Assembly: GCF_029760935.1 (NCBI RefSeq)
Contig: NZ_CP121684.1
Span: 806,001-870,000, forward strand
Reading direction: 5' to 3'
Length of the DNA: 64,000 nucleotides
DNA from: Lysinibacter sp. HNR
GTDB taxonomy: Bacteria > Actinomycetota > Actinomycetes > Actinomycetales > Microbacteriaceae
Shown here: positions 18,328 to 28,359 of the stretch, one piece after another
Layout of the letters: each line of letters begins with the position of its first letter
Numbering within the stretch: the stretch's first letter is position 1
Made by a program: the position numbers and the translations under genes
Notes under the pieces: model-generated
What the model saw: only the letters and a program-made list of their open reading frames with translations
What the model was told of the DNA's origin: nothing
Databases searched by the model: none

Positions 18328-20931
18328 ATGACTCTTCCTCCTCTGTTTCATAATTCTCCGGATTCGCCCTCGGATCCGTCTGATGATCTTCTCAAGGGGC
18401 TTAACTCGGCGCAGGCGCGCGCCGTAGCCTATCGGGGGCCGGCCTTGCTTATCGTTGCGGGGGCGGGCTCAGGCAAGACCCGGGTGCTCACTCACCGCAT
18501 CGCGAGCCTTATTCAATCGCGTGAGGCCTGGCCCAGCCAGATTTTAGCCATCACCTTCACCAACAAGGCCGCGGCCGAGATGCGCGAGCGGGTTGAGGAT
18601 CTTCTGGGTGAGGCTGCCGGGGGCATGTGGATTTCAACCTTCCACTCGGCGTGTGTTCGCATTCTGCGTCGCGAGGCAGAACGCTTTGGATACCTCACGG
18701 GCTTTACCATTTACGATTCGGCAGACTCCCGGGCCCTGCTGAAAAGAATCATTAAGAGTCTCGACCTTGACCACCTGGGTCTCACCCCGGCCGGGGCTGC
18801 CGCGCGTATTTCCCAATTGAAAAATGAGCTTGTCGACGCAGACGCCTATGCGCGCACGGCCAATCTGTCCGATCCGCGGGAGCAGGCGCTCCTCGAGGTA
18901 TTTCGGCGGTATACCGCCGAGCTTACCCGGGCAAACGCTTTCGACTTTGATGACCTTATCGCCCAGGTTGTCTATCTTTTCCGTTCCTTCCCCGAGATAG
19001 CTGCGCTGTACCAGCGTAGATTCCGCTATATTCTTGTAGACGAATACCAAGACACTAATCATGCACAATACTCGCTGATTCGAGAACTCACACGTCCGGT
19101 CGAGCCCGAGGTTGTCGCCGCCGCTGCGTTTGAGTATGCACCGCGCGACATCGCCGAGGACGGTTCTATTCCGGGCGCGAGTCTCACCGTTGTGGGAGAT
19201 TCCGATCAATCGATTTACGCGTTTCGGGGTGCGGACATTCGCAACATCACCGAGTTTGAGCGCGACTTTGCCGGGGCCGAGGTGATCCTTCTTGAACAAA
19301 ACTACCGCTCCACACAAAATATCCTCACCGCTGCTAACTCCGTGATTGCAAATAATTTTGATCGTAAAGAGAAAAATCTCTTTACAAACGAGGGAGACGG
19401 CGAAAAAATTGTTGGTTTTACGGGATATTCGGGCCATGACGAGGCCCGTTTTATCGCGGACGAGATCGAGGATCTCAGGCGCGATGGTCTCGGGTATAAA
19501 GACATGGCAGTGTTTTACCGTACAAACGCCCAGACGCGCGCTCTCGAAGAGATTTTTATCCGCGAGGCCATACCGTACCGTGTCCTGGGAGGCACAAAGT
19601 TTTATGAGCGGGCAGAGATAAAAGACGCCATCGCCTACCTCATCACACTGGCCAACCCGTTTGATGAGTATGCCCTCAGACGAATATTAAACACCCCCAA
19701 GCGGGGAATCGGCCCCATGACAGAAGCGCAATTGGCGGCCTTTGCAGAGGAGCAAAACATCTCTTTTCGCGACGCAATGCGCCGCGCGGGAGAGCTTGGT
19801 TTCGGCCCTAAGGTGCGGGGGGAAATCCTCAAACTTTCGGGAATCCTTGACCACGCCACTCACATGGCCCTGGAGGGAGCGGAACAGCTTGCAGACACCC
19901 TTGACGACGAGGGGCGCACCACACCCGAATCGCTCGGGGTCAAGACCACCCCGCTGAGCGATATCCTGGGCTACCTCATGGCTGAGACGGGATACCTTGA
20001 CCTGCTGCGCAACAGCAAAGATCCGCAGGATGAAGCCCGCGCAGAAAACATAGACGAGCTTCTTGCCGTCACCAAGGAGTTTAGTCGCAATAATCCGGCG
20101 GGGACCCTCGTGGACTTTCTCACCGAGGTCTCTCTTGTCGCCGCTGCAGACGACCTAGACGACAGCAGCGGGACGGTATCACTCATGACCCTGCACACGG
20201 CAAAGGGACTGGAGTATCGGGCCGTGTTCATCACCGGGGTAGAAGAGGGCCTTTTACCTCACCAAATGTCAGCGGAAGAAGCCGGAGGACCCGCCGAGGA
20301 ACGCCGCCTGTTCTACGTGGGGATTACTCGGGCCCGCGAAAAACTTTATCTTTCGCTGGCCATGACTCGGGCACAACACGGCGAGATTACGGCCGCAATG
20401 CCCAGTCGCTTTCTTCAAGAGATTCCCGCGGAGCTTATTAACTGGAAGCAGTCTCCCGGTGCCGTCACGGGCCGTGACGGCACGCAGTCGCGGGCGCTTA
20501 ACGCGCCGCGAGGCGCTGCCGGATCCCGCCGCTACGGTGCATCATCGCACAGGAGGTCAAACGGCCAATCACACTCTACCGTGGAGTTCAGCTCGGGTGG
20601 CTCTTCCGCCGCTGTGTCCGAGCCCGCCTCGGGTAATATGAGTAGCAGTTTACAGCGCTGGCGGGAGGCAAAAAGAGCCAAAGCTCAAGCCGCCCGCGGC
20701 GGGGAGACTGCGGCTTTTCCCAACACCATTATGGGAAATCTTCAAGACAACAGCGACCTCGTTCTTGACACGGGTGATCGCATTCGACACAGCGATTATG
20801 GTGAGGGGCGTGTGGAAGACATCACGGGTGTGGGAACAAAACGAATAGCCCACGTGCTGTTTGACGAGGTGGGACCCAAAAAGCTTCTGATCCAAATCGC
20901 ACCCATCACCAAAATTCCTGAGGTTGAATAG
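18328..20931 (+). CDS. pcrA: ATP-dependent DNA helicase UvrD/PcrA
   Basis: 3'-5' superfamily 1A helicase for repair and for removing proteins or recombination intermediates from DNA. 867 residues with all helicase motifs in order: Q motif LNSAQARAV, Walker A GAGSGKTR (about 45), VDEYQD (about 236), GDSDQSIYAFRGA, LEQNYRSTQ, LHTAKGLEYRAVF and YVGITRAREKLYLS. After a disordered Ser/Gly-rich linker, the last 50 residues (GDRIRHSDYGEGRVEDITG onward) form the Tudor-like domain that in PcrA/UvrD contacts RNA polymerase. It converges with the secreted coiled-coil gene with 24 bases between. Confidence 0.96.
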   Translation: MTLPPLFHNSPDSPSDPSDDLLKGLNSAQARAVAYRGPALLIVAGAGSGKTRVLTHRIASLIQSREAWPSQILAITFTNKAAAEMRERVEDLLGEAAGGMWISTFHSACVRILRREAERFGYLTGFTIYDSADSRALLKRIIKSLDLDHLGLTPAGAAARISQLKNELVDADAYARTANLSDPREQALLEVFRRYTAELTRANAFDFDDLIAQVVYLFRSFPEIAALYQRRFRYILVDEYQDTNHAQYSLIRELTRPVEPEVVAAAAFEYAPRDIAEDGSIPGASLTVVGDSDQSIYAFRGADIRNITEFERDFAGAEVILLEQNYRSTQNILTAANSVIANNFDRKEKNLFTNEGDGEKIVGFTGYSGHDEARFIADEIEDLRRDGLGYKDMAVFYRTNAQTRALEEIFIREAIPYRVLGGTKFYERAEIKDAIAYLITLANPFDEYALRRILNTPKRGIGPMTEAQLAAFAEEQNISFRDAMRRAGELGFGPKVRGEILKLSGILDHATHMALEGAEQLADTLDDEGRTTPESLGVKTTPLSDILGYLMAETGYLDLLRNSKDPQDEARAENIDELLAVTKEFSRNNPAGTLVDFLTEVSLVAAADDLDDSSGTVSLMTLHTAKGLEYRAVFITGVEEGLLPHQMSAEEAGGPAEERRLFYVGITRAREKLYLSLAMTRAQHGEITAAMPSRFLQEIPAELINWKQSPGAVTGRDGTQSRALNAPRGAAGSRRYGASSHRRSNGQSHSTVEFSSGGSSAAVSEPASGNMSSSLQRWREAKRAKAQAARGGETAAFPNTIMGNLQDNSDLVLDTGDRIRHSDYGEGRVEDITGVGTKRIAHVLFDEVGPKKLLIQIAPITKIPEVE

Positions 20932-20942
20932 CAAAAAGGTTC

Positions 20943-20957
20943 AAAACCGTCGGTTTT
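20943..20957. terminator. Small hairpin between convergent genes
   Basis: AAAACC-GTC-GGTTTT at 20943-20957 gives a short stem whose arms supply T-runs on both strands. It covers the 3' ends of pcrA and the convergent secreted-protein gene. The stem is short, so this is a weak bidirectional terminator candidate. Confidence 0.35.
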
Positions 20958-22212
20958 AGTACCAGCCTTTTGCCTGAGAGTGTGCCCACGCTGCACAGGG
21001 CAGTTTATAACGACTGGCGATATAGGAGAGTCCCCAGAGGATCTGGGTTTGTGAGTTGGTGCGCCAATCAGCCGCGACGGTACCCATCTTGTCTCCCGGT
21101 AGAGACTGAGGAATACCATAGGCGCCACTTGATCTATTCATCGCGTCATAGCGCCAATTCGACTCTTTGTTCCAGAGAGGAACAAGACAGGAGGTAAATT
21201 GGTCGTCTCCCCAGCCACGCGCACGGACCTGTGTTGCTGCATAGGCTTTGGCTCCCGCCGGGCTATTATCAACTCCGGTGGGGGGCGGTGGCGGGTTAAC
21301 CGGGGGAACTGCCGGTTGATTGCCTCCGCCTGAGCCGCCGTTACTCGGAGGCCTGCCGCCGTTTATAGGAGGTTGCGGCCTAGTCGCGGCGGCATTTCTT
21401 TCTGCCTGACGTTGTTGCTCACGGAACGCGGCCTGCTGAGCCTGCTCCTGGCGATAATCTTTTTCAACCTGTTCGGAGGTGCCCTGGAGCGTTGCAAGTT
21501 TGCTATAGAGCTCGTCTTGTTGCTGTTGCACGTTTGTTACAGCGGCGTTGGCCGCCGCACTGGCCTGCTCCGCCCGCTGCGCAGTCTCGGCAGCCGCGCG
21601 GCTGAGCTCTGCCTGTTGTCGGGAGGCGGCCTGCGCCTGCTCAGTGAGCGAGGATACCGTGTTGGCCGCGCTGGTTGCCTCAGCCGCGAGAATGGCGTTG
21701 CGAGAGGAGACCTGCTCAAGGCTGGCGAGGCGATGAAGAAAACGCTCGGGATCTGATGCGGTGAATAGTTCTGCTGTGAGTGCCTGACCCACCCGATTGG
21801 TATACAGGTCTGAGATCACAGCACCGGTGTTTCGCGTCGCTGCCTGAGCCTCCACCTTTGCCGTATCTAACTGCGCGGCGAGAGTCTGGGAGCGCTTTTC
21901 GCTCTCTGCAAGATCGCTTTGAGCGGTGACTGCCGCAAGCGAGGCGCTGACCGCTTCGTTGCCGAGCTGTCCCGCTGTGTTTTGTAGTGTGGTCAGATCT
22001 TTTTCGAGCGAAGATACCAGGCTCTGCGTCTTTGTAACGTTGCCCCGGGCCGCCAAGACATCGTCCCAACTCGGAGAGGTATTGGCTAATGCGGGGGTGG
22101 GGAGCCAGGCGGAGAAGACCAGCGGAACGGTCAGAGCGCTCGCGGTCGCACGGATGAGCGCCGTCCGTGACTGTTTGTTTTTACGGCTCACCATAGTTAT
22201 CGAGCGTAACAT
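20956..22212 (-). CDS. Secreted coiled-coil protein with C-terminal lysozyme-like domain
   Basis: Probably acts on peptidoglycan outside the membrane. 418 residues from ATG 22212; an in-frame ATG at 22194 gives 412 and an equally good signal peptide (basic start, hydrophobic core, TPALA cleavage site). About 45-265 is a long Ala/Gln/Glu-rich coiled coil, as in RipA/NlpC partner and EnvC-like proteins. A Pro/Gly-rich linker follows. The last 90 residues resemble an SLT/lysozyme-fold domain (WNKESNWRYDAMNRSSGAYG, with a Glu in the catalytic position). Coiled coil plus hydrolase suggests a role in cell separation. Enzymatic activity is inferred. Confidence 0.85.
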   Translation of the reverse strand: MLRSITMVSRKNKQSRTALIRATASALTVPLVFSAWLPTPALANTSPSWDDVLAARGNVTKTQSLVSSLEKDLTTLQNTAGQLGNEAVSASLAAVTAQSDLAESEKRSQTLAAQLDTAKVEAQAATRNTGAVISDLYTNRVGQALTAELFTASDPERFLHRLASLEQVSSRNAILAAEATSAANTVSSLTEQAQAASRQQAELSRAAAETAQRAEQASAAANAAVTNVQQQQDELYSKLATLQGTSEQVEKDYRQEQAQQAAFREQQRQAERNAAATRPQPPINGGRPPSNGGSGGGNQPAVPPVNPPPPPTGVDNSPAGAKAYAATQVRARGWGDDQFTSCLVPLWNKESNWRYDAMNRSSGAYGIPQSLPGDKMGTVAADWRTNSQTQILWGLSYIASRYKLPCAAWAHSQAKGWY

Positions 22213-22606
22213 TTTTAGGACGGCGAAGCACAGGGAAGCAGTAAACTATTGTGCATTTTCACACCGGAACAAGCGTCCTGCGTGAAGCAAGAAAACGAGA
22301 GATGTGGAAGAGGCTCTAGGGGAAAGATTACGAGATGTACAAGGAGAGACGAGTGGCGATCTCACTAGCGAAGAGACCAAGATGCCTTCCACGGGTGGAT
22401 AAGGTTGCAACCGTGACGGTCAGTAAAACTTCAGGAAATTAAGCGGGACGCGAATAAGTATCGGTGGCTAAACACTGTATTGTTATTAGGCGCGGTGCGT
22501 GAGCTTTTTGTTCGAAAGCTCATATATTCCCGCATCCCACACTCACTAGTAGTGCGTTGACGCACCACAACTTTAACGTCAGCGCGAGATCATGGATTGG
22601 ATAAGC
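22213..22606. other. 394-base divergent intergenic region before sucC
   Basis: It must hold the promoters of the secreted coiled-coil protein (minus) and sucCD (plus). Visible elements are a 29-codon ORF at 22353-22442, a hairpin GAGCTTT/AAAGCTC at 22501-22521 and a short inverted repeat GTGCGT-TG-ACGCAC at 22552-22565. TAACGT at 22574-22579 could be a -10 for sucC. No tRNA or mobile element is seen. Confidence 0.6.
22353..22442 (+). CDS. Possible 29-residue small protein
   Basis: GTG 22353 is preceded at ideal distance by AAGGAGAG (22341-22348), the best ribosome-binding site in the region. The frame runs 29 codons to TAA and encodes a basic peptide, MAISLAKRPRCLPRV at its start. I recognise no family. 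It could be a small protein or a leader peptide for sucCD. The site is convincing, the coding evidence is thin. Confidence 0.35.
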   Translation: MAISLAKRPRCLPRVDKVATVTVSKTSGN

Positions 22607-23770
22607 GTGGATCTTTACGAGTACCAGGCACGAGACCTATTTGAAAGTTATGGGGTGCCGGTTCTTCCCGGCATCATCGCTGACACCCCCGAGGATGCCC
22701 GTGCGGCCGCTGAAAAACTCGGTGGGGTTGTTGTTGTAAAGGCTCAGGTCAAGGTGGGCGGACGAGGAAAGGCTGGCGGTGTTAAGGTCGCCCAGAATCC
22801 CGACGAGGCATACAGTGCGGCGCAAGATATCCTTGGTCTCGATATTAAAGGGCATACTGTTCAGCGTGTGATGGTGGCGGCCGGTGCGCGTATTGCTCAG
22901 GAATTCTACTTCTCGGTCCTCCTAGATCGAGCTAATCGTTCATACCTTTCGCTCACGAGCTTCGAGGGAGGTATGGAGATCGAGCAATTAGCGGTGGAGC
23001 GCCCCGAGGCTCTCGCCCGCATCGAGATCAATCCCAACAGAGGAATCGACTCGGCAAAGGCTCATGAGATCGCGATTGCGGCTCAATTTCCCGCCGAGTT
23101 GGTAGAAAAAGTGGCGTCCGTTATTGCGCAGCTCTACGAGGTGTATACGGGGGAAGACGCTACGCTCGTGGAGGTGAACCCGTTGGTTCTCACCGAAGAG
23201 GGTCACATCGTTGCTCTTGACGGTAAAGTGTCACTCGATGAAAACGCGGCTTTCCGGCACCCCAGCCACGAGACCCTTGAAGACAAGGGGGCATCCGATC
23301 CGTTGGAGGCCCGTGCAAAAGAGCTAGATCTTAACTATGTCAAGCTTGACGGTGAGGTGGGGATCATCGGAAACGGTGCGGGCCTTGTGATGTCAACGCT
23401 CGATGTTGTTGCGTATGCGGGCGAGCAGCACGGTGGAGTAAAACCGGCAAACTTTCTCGATATCGGTGGGGGCGCATCCGCCAAGGTCATGACCGACGGA
23501 CTGGATGTTATTTTGAGTGACCCCCAGGTGAAAAGCGTTTTTGTAAATGTTTTTGGTGGTATCACGGCGTGTGACGCGGTGGCCAACGGTATTGTGCAGG
23601 CCCTGACAGTGCTGGGGAGCAGCGCCACCAAGCCCCTGGTTGTGCGCCTTGATGGCAACAAAGTGGAAGAGGGGCGTGCGATTCTTGCGGCGGCAAATCA
23701 TCCCCTTATTACCCTGGCCACCTCAATGGACGATGGTGCCGATAAAGCGGCCGCTCTGGCCTCTCGCTAA
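22607..23770 (+). CDS. sucC: Succinate--CoA ligase, beta subunit
   Basis: TCA-cycle enzyme making ATP or GTP from succinyl-CoA; the beta subunit binds the nucleotide and succinate. 387 residues with an ATP-grasp domain ([19 protein letters not shown] near residue 40) and the CoA-ligase domain with LDIGGGASA and [12 protein letters not shown] chose GTG 22607 because the family starts M-D-L-Y-E-Y-Q-A-R; an in-frame ATG at 22592 would add five residues and cannot be excluded. sucD follows after 29 bases with its own ribosome-binding site. Confidence 0.97.
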   Translation: MDLYEYQARDLFESYGVPVLPGIIADTPEDARAAAEKLGGVVVVKAQVKVGGRGKAGGVKVAQNPDEAYSAAQDILGLDIKGHTVQRVMVAAGARIAQEFYFSVLLDRANRSYLSLTSFEGGMEIEQLAVERPEALARIEINPNRGIDSAKAHEIAIAAQFPAELVEKVASVIAQLYEVYTGEDATLVEVNPLVLTEEGHIVALDGKVSLDENAAFRHPSHETLEDKGASDPLEARAKELDLNYVKLDGEVGIIGNGAGLVMSTLDVVAYAGEQHGGVKPANFLDIGGGASAKVMTDGLDVILSDPQVKSVFVNVFGGITACDAVANGIVQALTVLGSSATKPLVVRLDGNKVEEGRAILAAANHPLITLATSMDDGADKAAALASR

Positions 23771-23799
23771 AGCCTCACAACCCAAGGAATTGTAAAGTT

Positions 23800-24690
23800 A
23801 TGTCTATTTTTCTTAATAAAAACTCACGCGTTATTGTTCAGGGCATCACCGGTGGTGAGGGAACTAAGCACACGGCACTGATGCTCAAAGCGGGAACCAC
23901 TATCGTGGGCGGTGTAAACGCTCGTAAGGCGGGAACTACCGTTGTGCACGACGGCGGCGTTGAGCTTCCCGTATTTGGTTCGGTTGCCGAGGCCATCACA
24001 AAGACCGGTGCGGATGTTTCGATTGCGTTTGTTCCCCCGGCGTTCACCAAGGACGCTGTCATTGAGGCTATCGACGCCGAGATTCCGCTCCTGGTGATTA
24101 TTACCGAGGGGGTTCCCGTGCAGGACTCAGCGGAATTTTGGGCTTATGCGCAAGAAAAGGGAAATAAAACCCGCATTATCGGGCCAAACTGCCCCGGAAT
24201 CATCACTCCCGGTGAGTCTTTGGTGGGTATCACCCCCAATAACATCACGGGCAAGGGGCCGATCGGGCTTGTGTCCAAATCGGGAACCCTTACCTATCAG
24301 ATGATGTTTGAACTGCGCGACCTTGGCTTTTCAACCGCTATCGGAATCGGCGGTGACCCCATTATCGGTACCACCCATATTGACGCGCTTGCAGCGTTCG
24401 AGGCCGATCCCGAGACCAAGGCTATTGTGATGATCGGTGAAATTGGTGGTGACGCCGAGGAGCGTGCGGCTGAGTTTATCAAGGCCAACGTGACCAAGCC
24501 CGTTGTGGGTTATGTTGCGGGATTCACCGCACCGGAGGGTAAAACCATGGGGCATGCCGGGGCCATCGTGTCAGGCTCGGCGGGAACCGCTCAGGCCAAG
24601 AAAGAGGCGCTTGAGGCTGCCGGTGTTCGAGTGGGTAAGACCCCCAGTGAAACGGCTCGTCTGCTTCGTGAAACCTACGCTGCGCTCTAA
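23800..24690 (+). CDS. sucD: Succinate--CoA ligase, alpha subunit
   Basis: Partner of SucC; binds CoA and carries the phosphohistidine. 296 residues: a Rossmann CoA-binding domain ([13 protein letters not shown] near residue 13) and the catalytic domain with the active-site His in [15 protein letters not shown] (about residue 250). ATG start with AAGGAA about ten bases upstream. A terminator-like hairpin follows. Confidence 0.97.
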   Translation: MSIFLNKNSRVIVQGITGGEGTKHTALMLKAGTTIVGGVNARKAGTTVVHDGGVELPVFGSVAEAITKTGADVSIAFVPPAFTKDAVIEAIDAEIPLLVIITEGVPVQDSAEFWAYAQEKGNKTRIIGPNCPGIITPGESLVGITPNNITGKGPIGLVSKSGTLTYQMMFELRDLGFSTAIGIGGDPIIGTTHIDALAAFEADPETKAIVMIGEIGGDAEERAAEFIKANVTKPVVGYVAGFTAPEGKTMGHAGAIVSGSAGTAQAKKEALEAAGVRVGKTPSETARLLRETYAAL

Positions 24691-24762
24691 GGTTGCACCA
24701 AGAGACGGTTTTTACTGCGGTGCGTGGGGTGGTCGGTACTGCCCGATGGTGGGTCGCTCTGG

Positions 24763-24794
24763 GTTCGGGGTGTTGGTGAAACTTCACCCCGAAC
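24763..24794 (+). terminator. Stem-loop after sucCD
   Basis: GTTCGGGGTG (24763-24772) pairs perfectly with CACCCCGAAC (24785-24794). A competing inner hairpin, GGTGAA-AC-TTCACC (24775-24788), uses part of the same arm. No T-run follows. Confidence 0.6.
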
Positions 24795-24845
24795 TGTCTG
24801 AGGGGCTCGGGCGTGTCCTCGAGTGGGAGAGACCTGTCTTTGAGG

Positions 24846-24860
24846 TAGTGTCATAGACAC
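24846..24860 (+). promoter_or_regulatory. -10 element and inverted repeat before the DUF6350 gene
   Basis: TAGTGT (24846-24851) ends nine bases before the ATG, suggesting a near-leaderless mRNA. GTGTC-ATA-GACAC (24848-24860), a perfect inverted repeat, overlaps it directly against the start codon and could be an operator. Confidence 0.35.
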
Positions 24861-26117
24861 ATGAAACGCGTTATCATGGCACTCGTTGTTGCCATCGAAG
24901 CTGTGGGTGTTCTCGCAGCCGGGCTCGGTGTGTCTTTTATTCCCCTTATCCTGCTCTGGATGACCGAGTATCAGCTTGGTTTTCCCTTCAGTAATGTTAT
25001 TGGTTTTGCTGCCGCAACCTGGCTTTTGGCTCACCGGGTTCCTCTGACGGTTGAACTCAGCGATGTGGCGGTGCAGTCGTTGGGTACGGGAAGCGAACCT
25101 CTCAGCTTTGTGATTTCGTTGGCACCGCTTGGGATTACATTGATTACGGTGTGGGCCGGTGTTACCCTCGGTCGGAGGGCTTCCGCTTCGATACAACCTC
25201 TGGCCGGCATTGTGGGGGGTGTTATCGGTTTTGCACTGGGTGCCTGGCTAATTGGGGCGGTGCTGATCGGCGACGTGGTGGGTGTCACGGGTCACTACGT
25301 GTTGGCGCCGACGACCATCTATCTGATTAGCATTCTTACCGGTTTTTTCTACTGGAGTGTGCGTAACAACACCCCGCTCTACACGCGTTTTTTGGGATGG
25401 TACGAGGAAAGCGTGACCCGCGCGGTGGGGGCACACGTTCGCTCCGTCCTCAGCGGTATTCGGCTCGGTCTTACCGCGGGAGTTGGTGTGGTGGGAGTTG
25501 CAGCGGCTATTTTTGCCTGTGTGATCGTTGTTAAATACGCGTCTATTATGGCGCTTGGGCAGTCGTTACAGCCGGGGTGGGCCGGTGCTCTTACCCTCAC
25601 CGTGGCGGAGGCGGCTCTGCTTCCCAACGCCGTTATTTGGACAGCTGCGTGGCTTCTCGGACCCGGCTTTGCCCTGGGAATTGGGAGTTCGGTGAGTCCC
25701 GTCGCAACGAATGTGGGTCCGTTGCCCGCTTTTCCACTTTTTGGTGCTATACCCGAGGGCACGCATAGCTGGGGGCTGCTCGGTGTTCTTGTTCCCGTGG
25801 TGATCGCGTTTGTTTTAAGTTACAGGGTTTTTGCCAACCTCCGTGATTACTGGGGTGGGCAGGTTCCGCTCTTGACCCCGGTTTTGAGCGCCTGTGGTGC
25901 CGCCGGAGGAGGGGCCCTTATCTTGGGTGGTCTCGCCGCGGTTTCCGGTGGTGCGATTGGCCCGCAGCGTCTCCAAGAGGTGGGACCTATGGGGTGGGAG
26001 GTAGCCCTCTGGGCCGCAATCTACATCGGAGCTGCCTCGCTGCTGGGATACCTGGTATCGGGAATTTCTGCGCGTGCTCTGCGATGGGGGCCGTTCCAAA
26101 ACGACGATAGGATGTGA
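24861..26117 (+). CDS. DUF6350 family polytopic membrane protein (PerM-like)
   Basis: 418 residues with about a dozen hydrophobic segments and few charged residues. Position and length match the actinobacterial DUF6350 / cell-division-protein-PerM family that lies between sucD and purN in many relatives. In mycobacteria PerM stabilises a divisome protein; that role is only an analogy here. The stop overlaps the purN start by four bases (GTGA). Confidence 0.82.
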   Translation: MKRVIMALVVAIEAVGVLAAGLGVSFIPLILLWMTEYQLGFPFSNVIGFAAATWLLAHRVPLTVELSDVAVQSLGTGSEPLSFVISLAPLGITLITVWAGVTLGRRASASIQPLAGIVGGVIGFALGAWLIGAVLIGDVVGVTGHYVLAPTTIYLISILTGFFYWSVRNNTPLYTRFLGWYEESVTRAVGAHVRSVLSGIRLGLTAGVGVVGVAAAIFACVIVVKYASIMALGQSLQPGWAGALTLTVAEAALLPNAVIWTAAWLLGPGFALGIGSSVSPVATNVGPLPAFPLFGAIPEGTHSWGLLGVLVPVVIAFVLSYRVFANLRDYWGGQVPLLTPVLSACGAAGGGALILGGLAAVSGGAIGPQRLQEVGPMGWEVALWAAIYIGAASLLGYLVSGISARALRWGPFQNDDRM

Positions 26118-26710
26118 GGGTGCTTACTCTCCTCGTGCTGATTTCGGGCAGCGGTTCTAATCTGCGTGCCCTGCTGGAGGCCTCGGACGGGCCGGAGTGT
26201 CCGTTTCGCATTATCGCGGTGGGGGCGGATAATAATGCGACCGGGCTGGAACATGCGCACGAGTTTGAGGTTCCCACGTTTGTCGTGGAACCTCAGAAAT
26301 TTGCTTCACGGGAAGAGTGGGGAAAGGGGCTTCTCAGCCTGGTACGGGAGTGGAAGCCGGATCTGGTGGTGAGCGCCGGGTTTATGCGTATCATTCCAGC
26401 CGGTGTTGTTACCGAGCTCACGCCCAACCTGATTAACACGCACCCCGCGCTGCTTCCGCTTTATCCCGGGGCGCACGCGGTGCGGGACGCGCTTGCGGCG
26501 GGAGCTACCGAGACCGGGGCGACCGTGCACATTATTGACGAGGGAGTAGACACCGGGCCTGTTATCCGGCAGTGTGTTGTCGCGGTTGAGCCGGGCGACA
26601 CGGAGTTCATCCTGCACGAACGTATTAAAGTTGCCGAGCGCGGCATGCTTATTGATGTTGTCCACGACATCGCCACTAAAAAGATTGTATTAGAGGAGTT
26701 TGTTTACTAA
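26114..26710 (+). CDS. purN: Phosphoribosylglycinamide formyltransferase
   Basis: Third step of purine synthesis: transfers formyl from 10-formyl-THF to GAR. 198 residues with [17 protein letters not shown] at the N-terminus (phosphate-binding loop), the catalytic Asn-His pair in [14 protein letters not shown] and Asp in [13 protein letters not shown] 26114 overlaps the DUF6350 stop by four bases and the stop overlaps the purH ATG by one base, so purN and purH are translationally coupled. Confidence 0.97.
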   Translation: MRVLTLLVLISGSGSNLRALLEASDGPECPFRIIAVGADNNATGLEHAHEFEVPTFVVEPQKFASREEWGKGLLSLVREWKPDLVVSAGFMRIIPAGVVTELTPNLINTHPALLPLYPGAHAVRDALAAGATETGATVHIIDEGVDTGPVIRQCVVAVEPGDTEFILHERIKVAERGMLIDVVHDIATKKIVLEEFVY

Positions 26711-28302
26711 TGGTTAATGTTGTTCATGATGCCAATAGTTATCAGCATCAGGATCGGGTCGCTGTCAAGCGCGCCCTCATCTCGGTGAGTGACAAAACCG
26801 GTCTACTAGAGCTCGCACAGGCTCTGGTCAACACCGGTGTCGAGATCGTCTCAACAGGTTCAACCGCCGCCACTATGCGGGATGCCGGTTACCCCGTTAC
26901 TGAGGTGAGCACCGTTACGGGGTTTCCCGAATCACTCGACGGCCGGGTAAAAACGTTGCATCCCGGTGTGCACGCGGGACTCCTGGCGGATTTGCGGTTG
27001 CAGGAGCACCGCGATCAGCTGCTTGATCTGGGTATCGAAGCATTTGAATTGGCCGTTGTGAATCTGTATCCATTTCGTGAGACGGTAGCATCGGGTGCCG
27101 ATGCCGCTACGGTGATCGAGAACATTGATATTGGCGGTCCCGCGCTTGTGCGAGCCTCCGCAAAAAATCACGCAAACATCGCAATTGCGGTATCGCCCGC
27201 CCGCTACCCCGAAATTATTTCGGCTCTTGCCTCGGGGGGAACCACCCTCGCGCAGCGAGTGGCTCTTGCTACCGAGGCGTTTGCTCACACAGCCGCCTAC
27301 GACAGGGCTGTTGCCGGGTGGTTTGCCGCTCAGGAGGGTAACTCCGCGCTTCCCTCGGAACTTTCCATTGAGGCTTTGAGGGTCTCGGAGCTGCGCTACG
27401 GTGAGAACTCACATCAGGCGGCCGCGCTCTACAAGTCTCCCGGCGGAAACGGCATCGCTCAGGCCAGGCTTCTGCACGGTAAGGAGATGTCCTACAACAA
27501 CTACGTTGACGCCGATGCAGCCCTCCGCGCAGCATACGACTTTTCTGAACCGGCGGTCGCGATTATTAAGCACGCAAACCCCTGCGGTATTGCAATCGCT
27601 AGCGAATCCACCAGCGACCCCATTGCCGACGCGCATCTGAGGGCCCACGAGTGTGATCCCGTGTCTGCCTTTGGCGGGGTTATTGCCGCTAATCGCCCTG
27701 TTACGTTGGGCATGGCCAACGCCGTCAAGGATATTTTTACCGAGGTGCTGGTTGCGCCTTCCTTTCACGAAGATGCCCTTGCGGTTCTCACCACCAAGAA
27801 AAATTTGAGACTATTACAGCTGCCCGATGATTATAATCGGGAGACGCACGAGTTGCGCCAGGTATCCGGTGGTTTTCTGATGCAGAGTACCGACGTGGTG
27901 TCGTCACGCGCCACGGTTCCTTGGACTCTGGTTGCGGGCGAAGAGGCGGATGCCACGACCCTGGCCGACCTAGAGTTTGCCTGGATCGCGTGCCGCGCCG
28001 TGAAATCAAACGGGATTCTACTGGCGCATAACGGTGCCGCGGTGGGTGTGGGCATGGGGCAGGTGAACCGCGTAGACTCCTGCCGTTTGGCGGCAGAGCG
28101 TGCGGGGGAGCGTGCTCTCGGTGCGGTTGCTGCCTCCGACGCTTTTTTCCCTTTTGCCGATGGACTACAGGTTCTGCTTGACGCCGGTGTGAGCGCGGTT
28201 GTGCAGCCCGGAGGTTCGATTCGTGATCAGGATGTGATTGATGCGGCCCACACCGCCGGGATCACGATGTACTTTACGGGTGAGCGCCACTTTTTCCACT
28301 AG
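26710..28302 (+). CDS. purH: Bifunctional AICAR formyltransferase/IMP cyclohydrolase
   Basis: Last two steps of IMP synthesis: formylates AICAR (ZMP) with 10-formyl-THF and closes the ring. 530 residues. The N-terminal cyclohydrolase domain has [10 protein letters not shown] and [11 protein letters not shown]. The AICARFT domain begins near residue 220 with [11 protein letters not shown] and contains [10 protein letters not shown], with the catalytic Lys-His pair. ATG 26710 shares one base with the purN stop. Its substrate ZMP is the ligand of the riboswitch class found before glyA-folD in this window. Confidence 0.98.
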   Translation: MVNVVHDANSYQHQDRVAVKRALISVSDKTGLLELAQALVNTGVEIVSTGSTAATMRDAGYPVTEVSTVTGFPESLDGRVKTLHPGVHAGLLADLRLQEHRDQLLDLGIEAFELAVVNLYPFRETVASGADAATVIENIDIGGPALVRASAKNHANIAIAVSPARYPEIISALASGGTTLAQRVALATEAFAHTAAYDRAVAGWFAAQEGNSALPSELSIEALRVSELRYGENSHQAAALYKSPGGNGIAQARLLHGKEMSYNNYVDADAALRAAYDFSEPAVAIIKHANPCGIAIASESTSDPIADAHLRAHECDPVSAFGGVIAANRPVTLGMANAVKDIFTEVLVAPSFHEDALAVLTTKKNLRLLQLPDDYNRETHELRQVSGGFLMQSTDVVSSRATVPWTLVAGEEADATTLADLEFAWIACRAVKSNGILLAHNGAAVGVGMGQVNRVDSCRLAAERAGERALGAVAASDAFFPFADGLQVLLDAGVSAVVQPGGSIRDQDVIDAAHTAGITMYFTGERHFFH

Positions 28303-28359
28303 GTTTTGTGGGGCAGCTTGCTCTGCCCGGTCGAAGAATCCCCGTCTCGGGTTGCCGTA

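Noticed and set aside
28196-28225. A GGTTCGATTC string resembling a tRNA T-loop
   Set aside because: It lies inside purH coding sequence and no acceptor or anticodon stem can be formed around it.
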